Assembly (NCBI GenBank): GCA_002261195.1
Contig: MVBO01000003.1
Coordinates: 1-63,031, forward strand
Source of the DNA: Bifiguratus adelaidae
Taxonomy: Eukaryota; Mucoromycota; Endogonomycetes; Endogonales
Reading direction: 5' to 3'
Length of the DNA stretch: 63,031 nt
Shown here: piece after piece, positions 1-12,156 of the stretch
How the letters are laid out: each line of letters starts with the position of its first letter
Position numbering within the stretch: the first letter of the stretch is position 1
Translations under genes and position numbers: made by a program
The notes under the pieces: model-generated
Told to the model about the DNA's origin: nothing
Database searches by the model: none
Seen by the model: the letters and a program-made list of their open reading frames with translations, nothing else

Positions 1-1296
1 ATGGAATGTTGCGAAATGGGACTGTACAACAGAGGCTGTAGGAGTTGTGAAATCCTGGATCGAGGCAGCGGAAGTGTTTGTATCATCAACAGCGTCGCTA
101 TTTCCCGCTTCCATGACGTTAACCGAATCTTCCTCCGGCTGAGCTGCACCATGAGCCGAACTTGCCGAGCTTATGTCGGACGCTATATCAGAAATAATCT
201 CTTCCTGTCGTAACCATACAGTTGGATCGGTAATGCGTAGGGTCTTGATGAAGTCACTGCCGATGGGAGGAAGTAAGACGCTGGACGATCCTGAGTCCAT
301 TTGCGACGTCGGAGAAAGATTTGATGGGTCATCACCTAGCCCTGGAGTTTCGTCCTGCATGGTGATGGAGGGAAGCTGCAGATCCAAGTAATAATCGTTC
401 GTCCCTCGAACCTCGCTCCGAAACATCGACGCATAGACGGAGCGTAGCATATGCTCTGGGGTTGGATCCTTATCCGTCATCTCTATGGTGGATTTGAAAT
501 GCAATCGAACCACGGTGTCGCTGATCACAACCTTGACTCGAGCCATGATTTTGTCAATTAGTCTGGTCAAGACTTGGAGGCCTTCCATATCGTTCTCGTT
601 TGGCGAAAAAGGCGGCGAAGGAAAAGATTTGTACATATCTGGATGTGCATCCTGATGAGCGTCTGGCTGGTTATTGTAAGCCTGAGACTGCGATGCAGAA
701 AACATTCGTGAATCGTGTTCAAACTGAGTCCGGCTCTCTGCTGCACTATGAAACGAATGGTATATGGAAGACCGAAGCTCCTCGTCCTCATCTGGTGGTA
801 TCTCGTGTTGCAAAAAGTCGCCTGCGAACGACACAGAAGAGGACATGATGGGCATCTTGTCACGGGGGTCAGATTCTGCGGTTTTAGGCTTGCTATAAGG
901 GACAATCGAAATGCGTAGGCCCTTAATTTCTAACACCGTATCTGCAGCCCAAAAATTGGTCCATGGAATGGATGCCGATATAACCGCAATGTCGCCGCTG
1001 ACAATCTGAAAAGGCATGTCGGCCATCAACTTGTTCAAAACCTGCAAAACGAGCGTTGAGCTGACATTCTTGCGGACGATCCCTTCTATAAAGCATGCAC
1101 GACATACCTTTACATTGAGACGGAGATCTCGTAGCTCCACGCTTCCCTTGGCCAGCTCGACATCAAAATGTTCCAACTCGAGCTCACGCGCAAGAAACTG
1201 ACCGATAGCCTTCTTGAGCAGGAACTTGTAAAGCCTCTTTTGGACATTGGTGGGTATGGCAAAAGTTGCCCAGCCTGATAGAGACCAGGGCGTCAT
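1..1296 (-). CDS. ATG2: Atg2, autophagy lipid-transfer protein (N-terminal part, runs off the left edge)
   Basis: The minus strand is open from the ATG at 1296 to the window edge (about 410 residues after splicing). Residues 10-60 match the chorein-type start of Atg2: a hydrophobic helix, then the block around ELEHFDVELAKGSVELRDL. After splicing this is followed by MADMPFQIVSGDIAVISASIPW, the most conserved stretch of the family in slightly shorter form. A 66-bp intron at 1042-1107 (GTATGT...TTGCAG) divides by three; removing it restores the family spacing, so the frame stays open either way. Atg2 is a rod-like bridge that moves lipids from the ER to the growing autophagosome with Atg9 and Atg18. 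The low-complexity acidic/Ser-rich stretch after residue 150 is normal for the family. The gene is divergent from the unknown gene at 1608. Confidence 0.85.
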   Translation of the reverse strand, partial: MTPWSLSGWATFAIPTNVQKRLYKFLLKKAIGQFLARELELEHFDVELAKGSVELRDLRLNVKVCRACFIEGIVRKNVSSTLVLQVLNKLMADMPFQIVSGDIAVISASIPWTNFWAADTVLEIKGLRISIVPYSKPKTAESDPRDKMPIMSSSVSFAGDFLQHEIPPDEDEELRSSIYHSFHSAAESRTQFEHDSRMFSASQSQAYNNQPDAHQDAHPDMYKSFPSPPFSPNENDMEGLQVLTRLIDKIMARVKVVISDTVVRLHFKSTIEMTDKDPTPEHMLRSVYASMFRSEVRGTNDYYLDLQLPSITMQDETPGLGDDPSNLSPTSQMDSGSSSVLLPPIGSDFIKTLRITDPTVWLRQEEIISDIASDISSASSAHGAAQPEEDSVNVMEAGNSDAVDDTNTSAASIQDFTTPTASVVQSHFATFH

Positions 1297-1607
1297 GGCG
1301 TAGTCTCTACCGCTATCTCACCACGTCTCTCCACACGCTATCCGCGAAAGGTCATGCGCAGACCAAAGCGTCGCCACTCTTCTTTAATGAGTTAGTGGCG
1401 TTCTTGTACAGTGTAAATTTGCCTTGAGCACCAATAGAGTATTGCAAGTAGCGTACAGTAGCACGTTGTGGTTGTCTAAGGAACGCTAATGACCCAGTGG
1501 AAGCATACACAGTAGACAAGGCACTAGTTTCATGTGACTTGACCGATCGCGTGAATTCCTTAAAAGGAAAGCACTTTCTCTTTGGTGACGCTTGCTCAAC
1601 GTTGCTT
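1297..1607. promoter_or_regulatory. Divergent intergenic region between ATG2 and the unknown gene
   Basis: This 311-bp gap separates two start codons facing away from each other and must hold both promoters. I see no clear TATA box, RNA gene or repeat in it. Confidence 0.4.
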
Positions 1608-2217
1608 ATGCCTCCACAAGAGCTTCAGGTCGGCTACCTCGTTGGTAAGCTAGAGTCATAGAGTATCCAAATTGTCCATCGAGTATTAATGATAAGACTT
1701 AGAGGATACACCAGGCTCTGGCCACTTTCAAACTCCGCCACTCTTGGCCCAAACAAATACCATCACTCTCCCTACCGCCTTTGCCAACCAATTCTGTCTA
1801 TGGGGCACCAAGCAGAACGCCATCCTCTGGCTCTCAAAATGGCGTCACGTTCGTCTACAGCTATGTAACCCATCAAGCGAGCAAGCCTATCTTTCCATCC
1901 GCATATCCTCTCATTCACCCACTCGACGACAAGATGATCATTTAATACGGCCTTTGGGCGTTAAATTGGATTGGTCGTGGTTAGAAGCGCTATCTCCCTT
2001 CAAGAAGACGCTTATTACCTTGTCTCTAGCGCATGGAAAGGGATCTGAGCATGCGGGGGATATTCAACGGCGGATTGAGCCGGATGAAACGGGCCAGATT
2101 GGTTTGTTGCAGGTGCTACAACTACTTGCGCAACAATGGAACATGGAGATTCCTGCCCCTCCTTCGTCACGAGACCAGGATGATGTAATGAGTATACCAC
2201 CTCCATATCCAGAGTAG
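1608..2217 (+). CDS. Unrecognised 179-aa protein with C-terminal PY motif
   Basis: Two exons are proposed: 1608-1644 (ATG, starts MPPQELQVGYLV) and 1715-2217, joined across a 70-bp intron (GTAAGC...CACCAG). The splice phase puts the second exon in the long open frame, giving 179 aa. I do not recognise the family. The middle has several Trp residues and a predicted beta/helix mix; residues about 95-160 are mostly helical with a Leu-rich segment (GLLQVLQLLAQQW). The protein ends in PPPYPE, a canonical PPxY motif of the kind bound by WW domains of Rsp5/Nedd4 ligases. A second frame is also open over about 65 codons after 1723, so the exon choice rests on length and phase. There is no signal peptide or membrane helix. 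It shares its promoter region with ATG2. Confidence 0.5.
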
Positions 2218-2474
2218 TTCATGTAACAATATGGTTAAAACCCCAGTTTCTATTTGCTTGGGATATGCATGCCCTCAAACGTACATCATTCCAACTTCCA
2301 GCGCAAATAAAATTGGGAAATGGTCCATAAATGTGAGTAGGGATAGACAAACGAACAAAGAAAAAATTTGACGGTGTAGTCCAGCCATCCTGCGGATGAT
2401 TCGAGATTTTGAAAGATAGGGCGAATTAAAGGCTCGCAATGGATAGTGCGTGATTGTAAAAAATCATTGCAAAT

Positions 2475-3371
<897 letters not shown>

Positions 3372-3657
3372 GTTGTCAAAGAGTCTTGTGCGAGTCAAAG
3401 AGATACTAACGTCCAAGCGAGAAATGGGGGTTCGAGCACAGTCAAATTGATGATGTCATCGCTCCAAAGGCAGGGATGATGACGTGAACATATAGAGCGT
3501 TTGCATGCGTCAAGAGCGTGGCTGCTGCGTGCATGCACCATGTCCGAATCTCTACAGCCCGCCCTCACATCCATGCAATGCCATGATGGTACAATTGTTG
3601 CGTGTCTCTCCACAGCAGAGTATGTTCACCACAACCATCCCTTGCACGCCTAAAAAC

Positions 3658-3668
3658 AACCCTAACCC
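3658..3668 (+). promoter_or_regulatory. Telobox-like motif AACCCTAACCC upstream of COX4
   Basis: The 11-bp motif is two telomere-repeat units in the C-rich orientation. It lies 56 bp before the COX4 start codon in the 352-bp gap between calmodulin and COX4. Such motifs are known binding sites for Tbf1/TRF-like Myb proteins in fungi; use here is inferred. The same motif occurs upstream of the acyl-CoA synthetase (17769-17780). Confidence 0.45.
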
Positions 3669-3723
3669 ACGCTTCATTTAGAAGCCTTCAGTATCAACAA
3701 AGGTCTTTTTGTTGTTCTGCATC

Positions 3724-4628
3724 ATGCTTGCTGTCCGACGTGCAGCTGCTTCCCGTCTCTTGTATAGACCGGCCATTCGGTCGTTCTCTGCTGCTAGTGT
3801 CCGTCTAGGTAAGTAGAGTATAGTAGGCATCTGGGAGGATGGGTTGCATCTCTGGGATGGGCGCTTTGAGTGGACGACGGTGGACGCGACTCGGTAGAAT
3901 CGTGTCATTGCCGCGCATGCAGGGTTCATACCTTTGTTGGATGGCTTGAGATAGCACGGAAAGGCTTTGTTTGGCATTTACTCGACAATGTTGGAGCGAT
4001 TCGTGTGCGATCCACTCGAATGCATCAAGGGTGCATCGTACCTGATGCGGGGTAAATGTCGGCAAAAAAAAGAACAAACCTACTGGGTTGCAGCACAGCA
4101 TGGCTTGTGCAAGCGTATTGATTCTCTTGTATCATGTAACCACTTTCCAATCACTTAGCTAATCCTCTGTCTCGCCATATTTGTAGCTGCCCACCCTCCC
4201 GCTGAGAAGGCCAATGATTCTCTCATTGGACCCGGTGGTAAGCCCGGTACCGTTCCCACCGACATTGAGCAATCCACTGGTCTCGAACGCCAAGAATTGC
4301 TCGCCAAATTGCAAGGCAAGGAGCTTTTCGACATGGAACCCCTTCATATGACACACTTGGGAACCAAATCCAATCCCATTATTATCAAGAGCGCTGATCC
4401 TCACCGCTTTGTTGGATGCACAGGTAAATTCTCAATGCATTTGACGGGCCAATTTTCCGTTATTTCCAGTTCGAACTCTAACCACCCATTCCTCAATTAT
4501 CAGGCTATCCTGTGGATTCTCACGACACAATCTGGCTCACTGTTCGCAAGGACCACGGTATTGATCGATGCCCAGAGTGCGGCAGTGTCTTTAAATTAGA
4601 GCAAGAAGGTGAAGGTCATGATCATTAG
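3724..4628 (+). CDS. COX4: Cytochrome c oxidase zinc-binding subunit (yeast Cox4 / mammalian COX5B)
   Basis: Three exons (3724-3808, 4187-4423, 4504-4628) encode 148 aa. Residues 1-28 are an Arg/Ala-rich mitochondrial presequence starting MLAVRRAAASRLL. The mature part has the family core GLERQELLAKLQGK, FDMEPL, VGCTGYPVDSHDTIW and RCPECGSVFKL. The Cys residues in CTG and CPEC are the zinc ligands of this subunit. It is a nuclear-encoded structural subunit of complex IV on the matrix side. Intron 1 is 378 bp, long for this window; intron 2 is 80 bp. The start is fixed by the presequence and the splice phase at 3808. A telobox-like motif stands 56 bp upstream. Confidence 0.93.
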
Positions 4629-4844
4629 GTTTAGAATAAAACATCCCCCAACGTTTTACCACGCCATTTGCGTATGCCGTTATTCATGGACTACCAGCCA
4701 TTGAGCAGGCGTGCATCTCAAGAAAGAGAAAGGCAAGCTATAGGATGAGTTGCTATCATGTCCATTGTCAATGCCATGCTTCTCTCTTCTCTCCTTTCTC
4801 TGCTTATAATGCTTTGAAAGCACTGTCCAATTTTTTTCTCCGGA

Positions 4845-6595
4845 ATGAGGGAGAAGGAGTTCCTGCCTTTATACAAGGGCAATACGCCTATAGACTATTC
4901 AAAGTATCTACTACGGCGCGTCAGTTCATCATCACGTCTACTCGCCTGCATCGTCGGTCTTTTCATTCTCTTTTGGCTAATTTCCAGTCGCTCATCTCAT
5001 CAGACCAACCATCGTCCTACAGACGCTTCCGAAGGTTTTGATTCGTCATGGATAGACCGCGCAAACTGGCGACGAGATAGCGATGTTGCTATAGCAGAGC
5101 GAAGGTCCATTTACCAACCTACTCAGTTTGCCGCTGGTCACGCCGACTACAATCCGGCATATATTCCGGTAACGGCCGTGATTCTGAATTGGAAGCGGCC
5201 GGAGGGTGTGAAGCGCATTGTACAGTATTTGAGCAAGTATCCCTTCATTACCGAGATTCTCGTATGGAACAATAACAAGGAAATGCGATTAAGCGTCAAG
5301 GTAAGAGGAGCGATATTCTGTTTTCCATCCAACAATTCACAGTGCGCACTAGGATTTTGGCCTCGATCCGACCGTCAATCCCATTCTTGAAGTCCGAGTT
5401 TGGAACTCGGACGAGAATTTACATGATTTATCCAAATACACGACTTGCTCTCTCGCCACGAACGACTATTGCTACTTTCAAGATGATGATTGGATGAATA
5501 TGCATCTGGATGCTCTCTATACCAACTTTTTGCGCGCACCTCAACTGATCCATTCCAATACCATGCCAGTCATTCACTTGGAGCATCAACGATGGCAATT
5601 CTGGGATCCAGGTGAGGACAAACGTTTGCAATAGCATGACAAGTGAACTGAACGAAATTATGTTTATAGAGGTTCATCTTCACACTGGCTTCACCTGGCT
5701 TGGCTGCGGCTCTTTTGTGCCACGTGAGAATGTGCAGCGTTTCATGGCGCAATTAGGCGCCGTCGGTCTCGGCAAAGATCGTCTCCGCCTGGCCGACATG
5801 TACTTTTCGATATGGAACAATGACTTTCCCTGGCAGTTTTCCAATCCGCTCACGCCTCTAGAACAAAAGGGAGCTTGGAGTGAAAGCGAAGGCGTTGATC
5901 AATGGGCCATTGTGTATTACAACATTGTAAGTGCTCGAGGTTGGAAAAGTAGTTGACTCGACCTGATATATCATCTCCAGAATGACGCCGTATCCAAGCT
6001 CTTGCGGTCATTGGCCGCTACCACCCTCATCACCAAGAATGATTACTTTACGCGCCACCTCTCCGAACCCATCCCCGAAAAACGAGACGCACGAGCGCCC
6101 TGTAGCAACGATCTATGCCTTTTCCATACCTCTCAATCGCCCTTTCCGTTACCCTCCACCGTGGTCTTCAACCGAACACTCACGACCACTGTCAAGGAAC
6201 AAGAAGCCCATTTCAATGCGCTGGATTTCCCTTCCAACGAATTCTGGCAGCAGCATCATTATTTTTATGCCGTCGATGGAGATGACAGCACTTGCTGGAA
6301 CAGTCGACGACCACCGCAAATGGATGATTTCTTTGGATTGCATGCGATTGTGGCGCCCAATGCTCCAACGTTTATCATCAGGGGTCATAATTTACCGCCA
6401 TCCACCCATTACCTCGTCACGATCTCCAAGGATGGTCAAACGTTTGACAACTGCCCGTTCACGGACACTGAGCCGTTTCACTTGACGCTCAAGTGCAATG
6501 TCAGTGGAGCTCACTTTATACGTATCGTCTTTTCGCAGGATCTACAAGAGCCAATAGAAGTATGTAGTCTACGATGGGGTGACCTGAGCGTCTAG
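4845..6595 (+). CDS. Type II membrane glycosyltransferase-like protein
   Basis: Four exons (4845-5300, 5353-5611, 5670-5926, 5981-6595) give 528 aa. A cytosolic N-terminus is followed by one membrane helix at about residues 32-46, then a Ser/His-rich stem and a luminal domain. The core starts YIPVTAVILNWKRPEG (residues about 105-120), a nucleotide-sugar-binding beta strand, and contains YCYFQDDDW, an Asp-rich DxD-type metal/nucleotide-sugar motif. Further on are LGCGSFVPRENV and ADMYFSIWNNDFPW, which resemble acceptor-side motifs of GT-A fold enzymes. The last 200 residues look like an added beta-rich module. It is probably a Golgi enzyme; donor and acceptor cannot be read from the sequence. 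Its stop codon lies one base from the stop of AIP1 on the other strand. Confidence 0.75.
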
Positions 6596-6596
6596 C

Positions 6597-8551
6597 TCAA
6601 GGCATTTCCACCTCCCACACCTTAACACAAGCATCCTGTCCTACACTAACCACTATTGCCTTTTCAATAAATATGACGCCGTTCACACCATCCTTGTGCG
6701 CATTTTTTATGGCGACCCGTTTCATGGGGCGCTCGACGCTCCATACATAGATATGGGTATCCCAACTTGCCGACACCACATGAGTGCCTTCTTTGTTCCA
6801 AGCCAAAGACGTTACCCGGCCGGTATGAAAGACCCAATGCTGAATCTTGGTCTTGCCATTTTCGTACACGTAAATCTTGCCTTGATGATCAGCGACAGCC
6901 AACAGGGTTCCCGAAGGATCTAGGGCCATGGCTGAAATCGGTCCGCGGTTGGATGAAAAAGGCTCGCCGGGGGTAAAGGTGGTTCCGCTGATAGTGTAGG
7001 GACGGATAAGGGCGTCCTCACTGCCCACGTACAATTGACCCTTGCCTAGAACGGCACAGGTGGGGGTGTAATTAAGCTTGTCGAGTACAGCGACCTTTTT
7101 ACCCTTGTCGTAGATTTGTACGTCATGGTTGGTCGCAATGGCCACAAGGTTGTCGACGACAGACAAGGCTCTTGGAAGATGGGTGGTGGGGATGGAACTG
7201 CCATATATGCAATGAGCAAGCGCAGCGAGGACGATAGGATACAACTTACTGAAATCCTTGCTCGATGGTACCAGTCTTGAGCACATCATCCATGCCGACG
7301 CTGTACAAGCGATAATCGGCGACTTGCATTGCCATGACTTGGTTTGCATGCCCTTCGATAGGCTTGGCTTCCGCCTGGTCCAAATTGGACAAATCCCATG
7401 AACAGATACGACCATCGTACGAACCCGTGTACAGGGTTTGCGAAGGTGTCACCGCCATGGCTGTGATACCGCGAGCATGACCCTGAAAGTAAAAGCATCA
7501 TGAGAAACAGTCACTTTTGCGTTGGGGTGACTTACCAATACCTTTCGACTCACACTTCCGCTACGTTTGTCCAGGTAATTGAGGTCGCCGGATAGGGACA
7601 AGGACACGAGATGATCTTTGGCCGACCACACGTTGCCCACTTGCTGATCATCATATTGCTGAGAACCACCCGTAAACTCGAACGTATTGACAATTTTGCC
7701 CGAGGTGACGTCCCAGAGCTTGGTGGTGCAGTCGGCGCCAGACGTGAGCAGATATTGCGAATCCGGAGACCAAGAAGCGGCAAAGATGGTACCAGCATGA
7801 GCTTGTCCGTCCACCTGCAGCTCGGACATCCTTTCGCCTTCTTTGCCATCATAGAGAAAGATTTTGCCATCGGCGCCAACGGAGCAAAAGACATCTCCGG
7901 AGGGCGAAAAAGCGACCTGCTGCACAAAGCGCGAATGATCCCGAATGACCTTTCCAAACTTGTAAGGCACCCCCGAAAAGAAAACGACTGTAGCATCATC
8001 CGATGCGGTCACGGCTTTGAAGGGACGCGTGGGCTTGATGCTCACAGAATTGATTTGCTTTGAATGACCGGTAATCTCACCACACGAGGACAAGGAATCG
8101 AAAAAGAAAGCATGACCGAAGCGTTCCTTTCCATCGCCTACAGCAATCACCCGTTTCGACTCGGCATCCCAAGCGATATCATTAATGCGTCCAGCAATAG
8201 GCCGTATCTCTGATTTCAGGGATCCTTCGCCCATGGCATCCCATATCCGAACATTGCCCTGGACATCACCGGATGCAATATAATAACCAGACGGAGAGAA
8301 TCTGGCTGCCGTGGTCGCATGAACATGTCCAGCGTACTCAGTCGCAATCGATGGATTCTGCAGCTGTCAGTCCACGTCTCTGACCGCCTTTTCCATTTAC
8401 CCACCTCCAGGTCACGGACAAACACGCTCTTGGCGTTAGTATACACGAGACGAGTGCCTTGACTATTAGTCGACAAGCGCGTCGCCTGTCCACGAGTTGT
8501 CGTAGGTGTAGGACTGTAGATGTATTCTAGGATGAGGTCAATTATGAGCAT
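6597..8551 (-). CDS. AIP1: Aip1, actin-interacting WD40 protein
   Basis: Exons are read at 8405-8551, 7536-8357, 7250-7482 and 6597-7197, with introns of 47, 53 and 52 bp. The product (about 600 aa) is a run of WD40 repeats. It starts with PTPTTTRGQATRLS and ends with the diagnostic tail GRVTSLAWN, VERPMKRVAIKNAHKDGVN and DACVKVWEVEMP. Aip1 forms a double seven-bladed propeller that works with cofilin to disassemble actin filaments at cortical patches. The N-terminus is uncertain: translation may start at the ATG at 8551, or at 8577 with a 7-nt exon joined through a 44-bp intron (GTAGGT...CCTAG). Both are in frame and differ by a few residues. It converges on the glycosyltransferase with one base between stop codons. 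Confidence 0.9.
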
Positions 8552-8577
8552 TCAGTGCACGTCTACCTACTCTTCAT

Positions 8578-9182
8578 GCCGAGGGTGAGAGGAAGAAAGG
8601 CCAAGCAAATGACGTTGAAGTTAAAACAGTCACAGAGAAATAACCGACCTTCAACAATATCATGGAGCCATCCACGCACATTTCCGGCGACCGATTGGCT
8701 GAGCCATTTTCAAGCTTCATACAAGATGCAAGCAAGAACTAAATGGACCTTGGCAACGACCATGACTGCAGCAGGGCTGGCACCTGCCAAAGTCCTGGGA
8801 CCGCAAATCATACCATCGTATCTCGCCCACCTGAGATGGCCTTCTTATCAATGCCAAGCCCTTGCCCCTACATCCGTTGCAATCACAACGGCCCGCTAGA
8901 CCATCTGACGGTGTCATTCCCCTGCCAACGTAAAGCCTGCTTGTATGCGCCACGCCCAATTAAACATGGCGAATTTCCTTTTTTGGTTCCCAGGGTTTGC
9001 CATCTCCTGGTTATTCATAGAATGGTTACACGAGGTGAAGCTGGGCTTTCGCTTAGCCACGCTTGTTTATCGTCCTCTCTTGCAGATTACGCTTGCTCAT
9101 CAGCCCGTTCAACACAGCCCTTATATAGAGAGGATTATATTACTCTCGCATATATTCCTCTTTCAGCTCTATTCATCGCACC
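8578..9182. promoter_or_regulatory. Intergenic region between AIP1 and the tetraspanin, with TATA box at 9122-9127
   Basis: A 605-bp divergent gap. TATATA at 9122-9127 lies 56 bp before the tetraspanin ATG, followed by a pyrimidine-rich stretch suitable for transcription start. Small open frames here have no recognisable similarity; I see no RNA gene. Confidence 0.45.
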
Positions 9183-10495
9183 ATGAGTTATGATCGCGTG
9201 AGTCAGTCTGGGGAGGGTCCAGAGATGCGACAACGGTAAGGTTTGAAAAGGATAGGCGGTTTGATGCTCATACAAGCGCTTTCAATAGCATGTCCATGCC
9301 TCCTCATCCACCATCACACAACAGTTCGCCTTCACCGAGCAACTTACCTCCTGGCGCTAACTATTTCTCGGATGACTACCCGGATTCAGATCCAGAAAAT
9401 GCCTTGCCGGAGCCTGTCATGCCTTGGTTGCGCTCCGAGGCTGGATCCAGGCCAACGTCGCCCGGAATGGGTCCAGGATATTTGCACTCACCATGGAGAG
9501 ATAGTATGGCTAGTATCAGTGGAAGTAGTCTGCATGTGGTCAAGAGATTTCCTGAAGCTCCCGGACTCAAGAAGCGGATGCGATGGACAAAGCACAAGTG
9601 GCTTCTCTTGTTTGCAAACACTCTGGTAAGGTCCAATGGGTTGTCTAAGCGTTCATCTCTCATGTGCCTTGTTGCAGTTATTCATCTATGGTCTCGGATG
9701 TGTCATTCTGGCCTTGTTGACCTACTTTCAGCTGTATCTACGGGCTCCAGTGGTTATTGTGAGCGAGGAAACGCTCTTGATTCGTAAGTCACGCCGGAAT
9801 GGCAGGATGACCGAGATTTGACCGCGTGTACTCTTTCAGTCGCGACCGTGGCTGGTTCGATTTGCCTGTTTACCTCACTCTTGGGATACGCCGGCATCAT
9901 GCTCAATAATCGCTCTATTCTTACCCTCTATAATCTCATGCTGTGGCCTTGCTTTGCCATGATCGCTTCCGTCGGCTATGTCGCCTACAAGCGACAAAGG
10001 TGGAATTTACCCGGAAAGCTTTCCTTTCAATGGCACTTTCAGTTTAGTGCTGCCGATCGTTACATTGTCCAGACCAACGTAAGTGACAATGTGCCACTGC
10101 TTTTGTATGGATCTGCTCACGCGTGAATTTGCTTATCGCAGCTGCACTGTTGCGGATACAAGACGTTCTCTGATTTTCCCGAACGATCTAACAAGTGCTA
10201 CCCCCGCACACTCCTCCCCGGATGTCAATTCAAATACCAGCAATTCCAACGCATGCTCCTCACTGATGCCTACATTGTAGCGTTTTCTGTCGTTCCCGCG
10301 CACATGTTTGTGATCATTGTTGCACTGATGTGCGGTAACCACGTCAACCGCCAATTCGGCAAGAACTTACCTCCCAAGATTTACCGCGTCGATCCCTCCG
10401 TGGCTGTGATTGGCGGAGATTTGGTGGCGGGTACCCCAACCGGCAGTACCTTCAATTTACATCCGATAGGTCTAGCGGAAGCGCAGAAGCTTTAG
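9183..10495 (+). CDS. Fungal tetraspanin
   Basis: Five exons (9183-9235, 9289-9625, 9678-9783, 9840-10078, 10142-10495) encode 362 aa. A Pro/Ser-rich cytosolic tail of about 120 residues precedes four membrane helices, at roughly 122-150, 168-190, 200-222 and 300-318. The large extracellular loop between helices 3 and 4 carries LHCCGYKTFSDF, the CCG signature of tetraspanins, and two further Cys (KCYPRTLLPGC) for the usual disulphides. A short cytosolic tail follows. Tetraspanins organise membrane microdomains; fungal ones act in appressorium or hyphal development in the species studied. The long N-terminal extension is odd compared with animal members but seen in fungal ones. The start follows a TATA box by 56 bp. 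Confidence 0.82.
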
Positions 10496-10765
10496 CATCG
10501 TATAAGTAGATCTTGTAAAACACCCCATTGTATAATGATAGCATACCATCGAGACCTCGTATACACGCGTAATCCCGTTACCAATACGTCTGTAAGGCGT
10601 GTCTTATGGTGTAGAAGCACACTGTGCACCCACAGGGACTGCTAATTCAGTCGCGCCATGGACGGAGAAGTTACGATATCCATATTAGGCACCTGCCACA
10701 AACGCCCGGCAAAACCCATCATGCATCGACGGGGCTGACGTGGCCAACGCTTACGCGTAGGATCG

Positions 10766-10771
10766 TATAAA
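10766..10771 (+). promoter_or_regulatory. TATA box upstream of the short-chain dehydrogenase
   Basis: TATAAA stands only 11 bp before the in-frame ATG used here (10782) and 57 bp before the ATG at 10828. The spacing would suit the second ATG better, but that ATG cannot be joined in frame to the dehydrogenase domain with ordinary splice sites. Confidence 0.4.
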
Positions 10772-10781
10772 AGCGACCGAT

Positions 10782-11747
10782 ATGCTCCCAAATACTTTTT
10801 CTTCCCGTCCACTCATCCATCGCTTCAATGAATCACCGATCGCCAACAAAGGTATATCACTAAAAACGCTATGAAGCCATCGATCCAGCATCTCCCAGAT
10901 TATCTGTCAAAGGTCAATCGGTCGTCATCACTGGCGGCGGATCCGGCATAGGAGCAGAAATCGCCAAAGCCTTTGCAAGGGCTGGAGCATCTCACATTGC
11001 TCTTTTAGGACGCAGAGAGACGGTATTGATCAAGACAAAACAGGCTATTGAGGGTAAACATCCCAACACCAAGGTGCATACGGTTGCTGCGGATGTGGTG
11101 GACAAGGAGGCGGTCGTGAACGCATTTTCTCACTTCAAGACGATTGCTGGTACAGTGGACATCCTGATCAATAATGCCGGTTACCTTTCCACTCTCGGAC
11201 CCTTTGCCGAAGTGGATTTTGATGACTGGTGGCTCGGTTACGAGATCAATGTCAAAGGCGCCTTCTATGTGACCAAGGCTTTTCTCGCGGTCGCCTCTAA
11301 CGATGCGGTCATTGTCAACATTTCAGCAGCCATGGCGCATGCCGAGTACTTTCCGGGCTTTTCCTCCTACCACACCTCCAAACTGGCTGCTGCCAAGTTC
11401 TTCGACTATGTACAACGTGAGCATTCACATATTTTCGTTGTCAATGTCCATCCGGGAGTGTATGTGACGGATATGGCCAGAAAGGGATTAGGTGCGAAAA
11501 TGGATACATCCCGCTTCGGCAATGATAGTAAGTAGTTAAGCGCGCCTTTGTACACGTCTGGCGATGCTGACGCGTGACGCTAGTCGTTCTGGCGGCTTGG
11601 TTCACCGTATGGGTCGTGAGCTCCGAAGCGCGGTTTTTGAAGGGGAAATTCGTCTGGGCCAACTGGGATGTAGACGAATTGAAGGCGAGACGCAAGGAAA
11701 TTGAGGGTACCTCTAGATTTACACTTGGTTTGCTTGGATGGCCCTAG
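10782..11747 (+). CDS. Short-chain dehydrogenase/reductase (SDR)
   Basis: Exons 10782-10851, 10889-11527 and 11584-11747 give about 290 aa. The Rossmann cofactor site is VVITGGGSGIGAEIA, the structural motif is LINNAG, and the catalytic pair is Ser in NISAAMAH and YHTSK (YxxxK). This is the classical SDR layout with NAD(P)H as cofactor; the substrate cannot be inferred. The C-terminus after the 56-bp second intron (VDELKARRKEI) is the usual tail of fungal SDRs acting on small carbonyls. The start is the weak point: the 10782 ATG is chosen because only its frame matches the first splice phase. Two other ATGs at 10828 and 10871 lead into stops. Confidence 0.8.
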
Positions 11748-12156
11748 TTTGGGACGTTTATCTGTTTCATCAAGACCGAGCCTCGTTTGATGCCATTGGT
11801 AGAGCAGTGCTTCCTTAGAGCCTTGTATGTTTGTCCGTTTATGGCTGCGTGTAAAAACATGGGGGCCGTATTTGGCACGTACACATGCCGATCCAACCGC
11901 GCAAACCGAGAGTTTGGTTAGCTCCTATGCCACGTTGGCGTTGTTGACGACTTGAAACACGTGTCACCTTACCCCCGCCTTATGGTACAAGGGGAACAAA
12001 GGACATCCATTTGTGGAACCAAGCGAATTGCCATTTTGGGCGATCAATAGACATTGGGCGGGTCGTACAATACGATGCAAGGAACAACGAGAGACGAACC
12101 ATTAAAAGACGGTCGCCGGCATAGGGTGTCACCAGCTTTTTTGGTAGCCCCTCATA
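11748..12156. other. Intergenic region, nothing recognisable
   Basis: A 409-bp gap between the SDR stop and the GDSL esterase start. It must contain the SDR 3' end and the esterase promoter. No clear TATA box, repeat or RNA gene was seen. Confidence 0.4.

Noticed and set aside
4469-4486. GTTCGAACTC, tRNA B-box-like sequence in COX4 intron 2
   Set aside because: No matching A box or cloverleaf arms nearby; it lies in an 80-bp intron.
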